The notes below the pieces were generated by a model. That model did not search any database. It was not told the origin of the DNA and saw only the letters and a list, made by a program, of their open reading frames with translations. From Allocoprobacillus sp002160865 (lineage in GTDB: Bacteria; Bacillota_I; Bacilli_A; Erysipelotrichales; Coprobacillaceae), in assembly GCF_042850985.1 (NCBI RefSeq), contig NZ_AP031415.1:1054001-1118000 (forward strand): 64,000 nt of DNA, read 5' to 3'. The translations under genes and the position numbers were made by a program. Positions 59,347-64,000 of this stretch are shown here, in pieces (positions within the stretch are counted from its first letter, which is position 1; the number at the start of each line of letters is the position of its first letter).

Positions 59347-61206
59347 ATGAAGATTACTTTACAAAGAACATCACCAAATTATCGTCAAAAACTCTCTACA
59401 CATCGTATTATGAGAGAATTAACGATTGCTTTATTGGTGCTTGTTGGTTATTCTTTATATTATTATTACTATAACTATACAACAAATGATCCATTAATTC
59501 ATGTTGCTTTGATGTATGTTGTTTCTATTGTTGTTGCTTTAGCAACAGAAGTTGTCTGGGCATTGATTCATAAAGAAAATGCCTTAACATATTTGAAAAA
59601 TAGTTTTGCATGGGTCACAGCAATTATCTTTACATTAACATTACCTGCTGGAACACCATTATATGTGACAGCTATTGGTTCATTTATTGCAATTTTCTTT
59701 GGAAAACTTGTATATGGTGGTTTTGGACACAATATCTTTAACCCTGCTTTAGTCGGACGTGTTGTTGTTCATTTGGCTTTTGGGGCACAGCTTGTTGCCA
59801 ATATTCCTGATACTGTTAATGGAATTGATATGGCTACAAAAGCAACACCTATTACGATGTTATCTGGAACATCTTGGTTAGGGGGAGATACTTTCTCTTA
59901 TACTTTGATGGATTTATTTACAGGAAATCATGCTGGAGCATTAGGTGAAACTTGTATTGTATTGATTTTAATTTTAGGTATTGTTCTTGCTGCCAGAAGG
60001 GTTTTCGATGCCAGAATTCCTGTAGCATATATGGGAACAATCTTAGTTTTAAGTGAAGTTTTTGCATTAGTAAATGGATTAGATCCAATCACTTATCCAT
60101 TGATTCATTTCTGTTTAGGTGGAGCTATGTTTGGTGCTGTCTTTATGGCAACTGATCCGGTGACATCACCTTCGAGTCCACTTGGAAAAATTATTTATGG
60201 TATCTGTTTAGGATTTTTAACAATGATTATTCGTTTAAAAGCGAATTATCCTGAAGGTGTATTATTCTCAATCTTAATGATGAATATGTTAACACCATTA
60301 ATTGATTCATTTGTTTTAGGTAGAACGGATCAAAATATTGGAAAACAATGGGCATCTATTGGTATTAGCTTAGTAGTTGCGATTGCATGTGTATTTGGTA
60401 TTAGTACTGGTATCAAAAATGATGTTGCTGCAGCTGAGCAGGAAGCTATTGAAGCTCAAAAAGCAAAAGAGGAAGAAGAAAAGAAAAAGGCTGAAGAAGA
60501 AGCCAATAAAGTACAATGGACATATCTTGAAACAACTGATGATGGATATGTGATGCAGGTCAGTGGATTTGGTGGAGAAGCTAATCCAATGAAAGTCGCT
60601 GTTAAGATTGATGGAGAAACAGTTGAATCTGTAAAAGTGCTTGAATATCCTGGAGAAACAGCTGGATTTGGTAAAGACTTAATTGAATCTGGAAGTGGTG
60701 GAAGTTTAAATGACAAAGCGAAAACATTCTATGATCAAGTTTTAAATGGAAGTCTTTCTACAAGTGATGTAGATGGAATTGATACATCTACAGGAGCAAC
60801 AATGACAACAAAAGGTATTGTCAATGCGATTAAAGGAGCAATTGAACAAGCTCAAAAAGCTCCAGTTGTAGATGGTGATACTTATACATATACTTTAACT
60901 GCAAAAGGATTTGGTGGAGATGCCAACCCAATGACTGTTAAGGTTTCTGTTGATAAAGCCAAACAAACTGTGACAAAGGTTGAAGTTGTTGAATATCCTG
61001 GAGAAACAGCTGGATTTGGTAAAGATTTAATTGAATCTGGAAGTGGTGGAAGCTTGAATGATAAAGCAAAAGCATTCCATGATGATGTTTTAAATGGTGA
61101 AACAAGCTGGGATGACGTGTCTGGAATTGATACATCTACTGGTGCGACAGTCACAACAACTGGAATTGTCAATGCGATTCAAGAAGCCATTGATCAAACA
61201 AAATAG
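59347..61206 (+). CDS. rnfD: RnfD fused to two C-terminal FMN-binding domains
   Basis: Residues 1-355 are RnfD: about nine membrane helices, GHNIFNPALVGRV, and the covalent FMN threonine region MATKATPITMLSG. Normal RnfD ends near 320-350. Here a charged Ala/Glu/Lys linker (about 357-390) leads to two FMN_bind domains (about 390-505 and 507-619). Each has GFGG, EYPGETAGFGKDL and the flavin attachment motif DTSTGATMT or DTSTGATVT. The domains are close repeats: 60643-60720 and 60991-61068 differ at only a few bases. With the FMN of RnfG this would add two flavins. The gene follows rnfC by 17 bases. Confidence 0.92.
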   Translation: MKITLQRTSPNYRQKLSTHRIMRELTIALLVLVGYSLYYYYYNYTTNDPLIHVALMYVVSIVVALATEVVWALIHKENALTYLKNSFAWVTAIIFTLTLPAGTPLYVTAIGSFIAIFFGKLVYGGFGHNIFNPALVGRVVVHLAFGAQLVANIPDTVNGIDMATKATPITMLSGTSWLGGDTFSYTLMDLFTGNHAGALGETCIVLILILGIVLAARRVFDARIPVAYMGTILVLSEVFALVNGLDPITYPLIHFCLGGAMFGAVFMATDPVTSPSSPLGKIIYGICLGFLTMIIRLKANYPEGVLFSILMMNMLTPLIDSFVLGRTDQNIGKQWASIGISLVVAIACVFGISTGIKNDVAAAEQEAIEAQKAKEEEEKKKAEEEANKVQWTYLETTDDGYVMQVSGFGGEANPMKVAVKIDGETVESVKVLEYPGETAGFGKDLIESGSGGSLNDKAKTFYDQVLNGSLSTSDVDGIDTSTGATMTTKGIVNAIKGAIEQAQKAPVVDGDTYTYTLTAKGFGGDANPMTVKVSVDKAKQTVTKVEVVEYPGETAGFGKDLIESGSGGSLNDKAKAFHDDVLNGETSWDDVSGIDTSTGATVTTTGIVNAIQEAIDQTK

Positions 61207-61218
61207 GAGGGAAATAAG

Positions 61219-61743
61219 ATGAAAAAGATTTTAAAATTAACTGTTTTCCTTGCAATTGTTGCTGGTTTAGCTGGAGGAGCTTTATCATTTGTCAATGGCA
61301 TGACTGATCCCATTATTCAAGAACAGAAAATTGCCAGTGTAAAGGAAAATTTAGTAAAGATTTATACAAGTGGTGAAGAATTTAAGGCTTTAGATGTTTC
61401 ATTATCTGATTATGATGCATTATCTGCTGTTTATGAAGCAGATAAAGGTGGAAGTCCTGTAGGATATATTTATGAAACTGCTGCTCAAGGATATGGTGGC
61501 GAAGTCAAAACTTTAATTGCATTAGATAAAGATGGAACTTATAAAGGATTACAGATTCTTGATTGTAGTAGTGAAACACCAGGTATTGGTGATCAGATTA
61601 CTGGTGAATCATTTATTAATAGTGTTGTTGGAAAGAATATTGGTGATTCTATTGATACAATTTCTGGTGCAACTTTTTCTTCAACAGCTGTTATTGAAGG
61701 AATTGAACAGGCAACACAGCACTATAATGAAAATTTTAAATAA
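61219..61743 (+). CDS. rnfG: Rnf complex subunit RnfG
   Basis: The 174-residue subunit has one N-terminal membrane helix and an extracytoplasmic FMN-binding domain with YETAAQGYGGEVKTLIALD, ETPGIGDQI and the attachment motif DTISGATFSS, where FMN is linked to Thr. It passes electrons between RnfD and the RnfA/E core. AGGAGGG precedes the ATG. It is intact, so the extra domains on RnfD are additions, not a displaced RnfG. Confidence 0.95.
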   Translation: MKKILKLTVFLAIVAGLAGGALSFVNGMTDPIIQEQKIASVKENLVKIYTSGEEFKALDVSLSDYDALSAVYEADKGGSPVGYIYETAAQGYGGEVKTLIALDKDGTYKGLQILDCSSETPGIGDQITGESFINSVVGKNIGDSIDTISGATFSSTAVIEGIEQATQHYNENFK

Positions 61744-61756
61744 GGAGGGGACATAG

Positions 61757-62407
61757 ATGAAAAAATTTGATGTATTTAAAAAAGGATTATTTGCTGAAAA
61801 TCCAATCTTTGTTTTATTGTTAGGTCTATGTTCATCCCTAGCAATTACAACGTCATTAACAAATGCAATTGGTATGGGAATGGCTGTTATTTGTGTTTTG
61901 TTGATGAGTAACTTTATTATTTCATTACTGAGAAAAATCATTCCTAATGAAATTAGAATTCCTGTGTTTATTGTCATTATTGCAACACTTGTGAAATGTG
62001 TGCAAATGTTAATGAATGCTTATACACCTGCTTTATATGAATCATTGGGTGTTTTCATTCCTTTGATTGTTGTTAACTGTATTATTTTAGGGAGAGCAGA
62101 AAGCTTTGCTTCTAAAAATGGTGTTGTAGATTCTATTTTAGATGCTTTAGGAATGGGTCTAGGATATACATTTGCTGTATTGATTATTTCATTCTTTAGA
62201 GAATTGATTGGAACTGGTGGTTTATCTTTATATAATCCATTTGATGCAAGTCAGATTATTTTCCAGTTCAGTTTCTTTAGTGATTATGCAATTAGCTTGT
62301 TTACTCAACCTGCTGGAGCATTCATGACTTTAGGAACAATTCTTGCATTTATTCAATTCTTAAAAGTGAGAAAAGCAAATAAAGCAAAGAAAGCGGAGGT
62401 CAAATAG
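61757..62407 (+). CDS. rnfE: Rnf complex subunit RnfE
   Basis: The 216-residue membrane protein has six helices with NPIFVLLLGLCSSLAITT, the EIRIPVFIVIIATLVKCVQ segment and IPLIVVNCIILGRAE, whose Cys residues are thought to bind the intramembrane [2Fe-2S] cluster with RnfA. It is homologous to NqrD. GGAGGG precedes the ATG and the stop is 3 bases before rnfA. Confidence 0.95.
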   Translation: MKKFDVFKKGLFAENPIFVLLLGLCSSLAITTSLTNAIGMGMAVICVLLMSNFIISLLRKIIPNEIRIPVFIVIIATLVKCVQMLMNAYTPALYESLGVFIPLIVVNCIILGRAESFASKNGVVDSILDALGMGLGYTFAVLIISFFRELIGTGGLSLYNPFDASQIIFQFSFFSDYAISLFTQPAGAFMTLGTILAFIQFLKVRKANKAKKAEVK

Positions 62408-62410
62408 TTT

Positions 62411-62983
62411 ATGGAATTAGTGAGTTTATTTATAGGATTAACGTTTGTTAATAACGTTGTATTAAGCAAATTTTATGCTATTTGTCCATTATTAGGTGTT
62501 TCTAAGAAACCTAAAAATGCGTTAAATATGGGATATGCTGTAACATTTGTTATCTTTTTAGCATCTATTATCACATATTTATTGTATTATCATGTATTAA
62601 CTCCATTAGGAATTACTTATTTGGATTTGATTACATTTATCTTGGTTATTGCATCTTTAGTACAATTTGTTGAAATGTTCTTAAAGAAAACAAGTCCAGA
62701 AATTTATAAATCAATGGGTGTTTATTTACCATTAATTACAACAAACTGTGCTGTATTAGGGGTTGCATTAGATAATATCAGTGCCGGATATACATTGATT
62801 GAAGCAATGGTAGCTGGACTTGCTGTTCCTATTGGTTTTACAATTGTTATTTATGTTTTTGCAACAATTCGTGAAAGACTAGAAATCGCAAACGTTCCAG
62901 AAAGCTTTAAAGGAACACCAATTGCATTAATTACTGCTGGTATTATGGCATGTGTTATTGCCGGAATTGCAGGTCTTGTTTAA
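62411..62983 (+). CDS. rnfA: Rnf complex subunit RnfA
   Basis: The 190-residue membrane protein has six helices and the NqrE/RnfA pattern NNVVLSKFYAICPLLGVSKK and LPLITTNCAVLGVAL, with conserved Cys residues that share a cluster with RnfE. AAGCGGAGG lies just upstream in rnfE. The stop TAA overlaps the ATG of the small Cys-rich gene by one base. Confidence 0.95.
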   Translation: MELVSLFIGLTFVNNVVLSKFYAICPLLGVSKKPKNALNMGYAVTFVIFLASIITYLLYYHVLTPLGITYLDLITFILVIASLVQFVEMFLKKTSPEIYKSMGVYLPLITTNCAVLGVALDNISAGYTLIEAMVAGLAVPIGFTIVIYVFATIRERLEIANVPESFKGTPIALITAGIMACVIAGIAGLV

Positions 62984-63168
62984 TGACAATCTGGGCAATT
63001 TTATGGCTGGTTATTTTAATCGCCATCTTTATTGGAACATATTTATTAAATAAACATACTCCAAAACCGGAGGGATGTGAAGATATGAGTGAATGTGTAG
63101 GCTGCAATAATATTGCATGTTCTCATCATAGTGCTCATCATAAGGAGGAAGTTAAAAATGCAGATTAG
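62983..63168 (+). CDS. Small Cys-rich single-helix protein in the rnf operon
   Basis: The 61-residue product has one membrane helix (IWAILWLVILIAIFIGTYLL) and a cytoplasmic tail GCEDMSECVGCNNIACSHH with four Cys and several His. The layout recalls FeoB-associated Cys-rich membrane proteins. The start ATG at 62983 overlaps the rnfA stop, and the end overlaps rnfB by 11 bases, so it is translated with the complex. Such a gene is not part of the standard rnf set; a cluster-binding or iron-delivery role is inference. Confidence 0.75.
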   Translation: MTIWAILWLVILIAIFIGTYLLNKHTPKPEGCEDMSECVGCNNIACSHHSAHHKEEVKNAD

Positions 63169-63469
63169 TGCTATTTTAGCCTTGCTTGTCGTTGGTGCTG
63201 TACTTGGATGTGTCTTAGGTGTTGCTGATAAATACTTACGTGTAGAAGAAGACAATCGTATCAATGATGTAACAGAAATGTTACCGGGTGCTAATTGTGG
63301 TGGTTGTGGTTATCCTGGATGTTCTGGTTTTGCGACTGCTTTGGTTGAAGGAGACGCATCAAAAGTTTCTGCCTGTGTTGTCAGCAATCAGGAAACAAGA
63401 GAAAAAATCGCTCAATATTTGAATGAAACACCAGGACCAGATGGACAAACTGCTAAGGTGACAGTTTAA
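63158..63469 (+). CDS. rnfB: Short RnfB, lacking ferredoxin domains
   Basis: The 103-residue protein has the RnfB N-terminal membrane helix, then the four-Cys cluster module MLPGANCGGCGYPGCSGFAT plus a fourth Cys in VSACVVS. Usual RnfB has about 260-330 residues, with at least two more [4Fe-4S] ferredoxin sites that receive electrons from soluble ferredoxin. Here the frame ends after the first module with TAA at 63467-63469. A terminator follows directly and no remnant ferredoxin motif (CxxCxxC) is seen after it. GGAGG lies before the ATG at 63158. Confidence 0.9.
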   Translation: MQISAILALLVVGAVLGCVLGVADKYLRVEEDNRINDVTEMLPGANCGGCGYPGCSGFATALVEGDASKVSACVVSNQETREKIAQYLNETPGPDGQTAKVTV

Positions 63470-63483
63470 AAAATGATAATCTA

Positions 63484-63512
63484 AAAACAGGAGAAAAATT
63501 CTTCTGTTTTTT
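63484..63512 (+). terminator. Terminator of the rnf operon
   Basis: AAAACAGGAGAA pairs with TTCTTCTGTTTT (one mismatch), followed by a T tract. Confidence 0.82.
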
Positions 63513-63535
63513 CTTCTTTTCTTTATCATTATCTC

Positions 63536-63582
63536 TTTACAATAAAAAAAATGTATATTATAATACAGTTCGTAACCGAACT
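63536..63582 (+). promoter_or_regulatory. Promoter and operator of the MarR gene
   Basis: TTTACA (63536-63541) and TATAAT (63559-63564) are spaced by 17 bases. AGTTCG-TAAC-CGAACT (63567-63582), a perfect inverted repeat of MarR type, lies over the start point, so the regulator probably represses itself. Confidence 0.85.
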
Positions 63583-63596
63583 ATGGAGGTGATGAG

Positions 63597-64000
63597 GTGT
63601 TTAGGGATCCTTTGGGTTATCGCATTAAAACGTTAAGTAATTTAATGAAAAGGAATATGGATAAACATTTTGGTCCTCAACATGATCGAGCAACAATGAT
63701 GCAGACATGGATTATTGGCTTTGTTCAATTAAGAGATAGTGAGGGAAAAGACACTTTTCAAAAGGATATTGAAGAAGAATTTTCTATTAATCGTTCAACG
63801 ACTTCTGAAATGCTGACATTAATGAGTAAAAGAAAACTCATTAAGCGTGTTCCAGTGGATTATGATGGACGTTTAAAGAAGATTGTTCTGACACAAAAGA
63901 GTCTGGAAATACATGAATGGATTAATCAGACAATGATACAGCTCCATGAAAAGCTAACAAATGGTTTATCATCTGAGGAAATAGAAATTTTTATGGATAT
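63597..64000 (+). CDS. MarR-family transcriptional regulator (cut by window end)
   Basis: The frame starts at GTG 63597, 7 bases after GGAGG, and is open to the window end (134 codons). It has the MarR layout: RIKTLSNLMKRNMDKHF helix, a winged helix (FQKDIEEEFSINRSTTSEML, then the wing SKRKLIKRVPVDYDGRLKKI with the DxR motif), and the start of the C-terminal dimerisation helix. It probably binds the palindrome at 63567-63582. Genes it controls downstream are outside the window. Confidence 0.9.
   Translation, partial: MFRDPLGYRIKTLSNLMKRNMDKHFGPQHDRATMMQTWIIGFVQLRDSEGKDTFQKDIEEEFSINRSTTSEMLTLMSKRKLIKRVPVDYDGRLKKIVLTQKSLEIHEWINQTMIQLHEKLTNGLSSEEIEIFMD

Noticed and set aside
60456..61172. Minus-strand frames opposite the RnfD C-terminal domains
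   Set aside because: Two nearly identical antisense frames arise only because the FMN domains are duplicated; there is no start signal.
1..64000. CRISPR array, rRNA operon or insertion sequence
   Set aside because: No regularly spaced repeats, rRNA-like sequence or transposase frames were seen while reading the window.

Overview
The window is low-GC DNA (about one third G+C) from an anaerobic, spore-forming Firmicute. The gene content (spoVA and gerA-type genes, Rex, anaerobic NrdD/NrdG, an Rnf complex, FucO-type alcohol dehydrogenase, PduL plus acetate kinase) and the protein style best fit the Erysipelotrichia (Coprobacillus/Thomasclavelia-like gut bacteria). That assignment is inferred from gene content; no 16S gene is present.

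Layout. 1-900: start of acetate kinase (minus) and a TPP-riboswitch-controlled thiamine transporter ThiT. 980-4650: DUF402 phosphatase and the t6A tRNA-modification genes tsaE-tsaB-rimI-tsaD, then rex. 4690-6321: T-box (Asn specifier) and asnS. 6400-10223: metallophosphoesterase, a D-2-hydroxyacid dehydrogenase with an unusual N-terminal domain, and a folate ECF S-component behind a structured leader. 10430-13485: spoVAC-AD-AE-AF. 13545-14813: CyuA/UPF0597-type cysteine desulfidase.

14870-22872 is the main accessory island. It is an Agr-type peptide quorum-sensing locus with agrD transcribed divergently from two tandem XRE regulators, agrB, a LytTR response regulator and a GHKL-type sensor whose ATP-binding motifs are degenerate. 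Downstream on the same strand are a secreted Cys-rich peptide gene, broken by a stop at codon 2, and two ATPase-permease fusion transporters. 23101-27256 holds small genes, tRNA-Glu and tRNA-Trp, regulators, and a tyrosine phosphatase gene interrupted by a nonsense codon.

27327-44167: HPr-like protein without the phosphorylatable His, nrdD-nrdG, HAD and dipeptidase genes, a two-subunit fumarase flanked by two RpiR regulators, threonine aldolase, HU, pduL, cdaA-cdaR-glmM, and a two-component system. 44190-57903: SPFH/NfeD pair, two thioredoxin-like lipoproteins, deoD, a gerS-like gene next to alr, TetR and XRE regulators, a frameshifted membrane-protein gene, fucO with a possible Rex operator, a CBS-domain transporter, yihY, and a RlmD-like protein lacking its catalytic residues.

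57961-63512 is an rnf operon (C-D-G-E-A-x-B) of unusual composition. RnfD carries two extra C-terminal FMN-binding domains. RnfB ends after its first iron-sulfur module and lacks the ferredoxin domains. A 61-residue Cys-rich membrane protein is encoded between rnfA and rnfB. The window ends in a MarR-family gene with a clear palindromic operator. The two most unusual systems are the variant Rnf complex and the divergent Agr island. No transposase, prophage or CRISPR array was seen.
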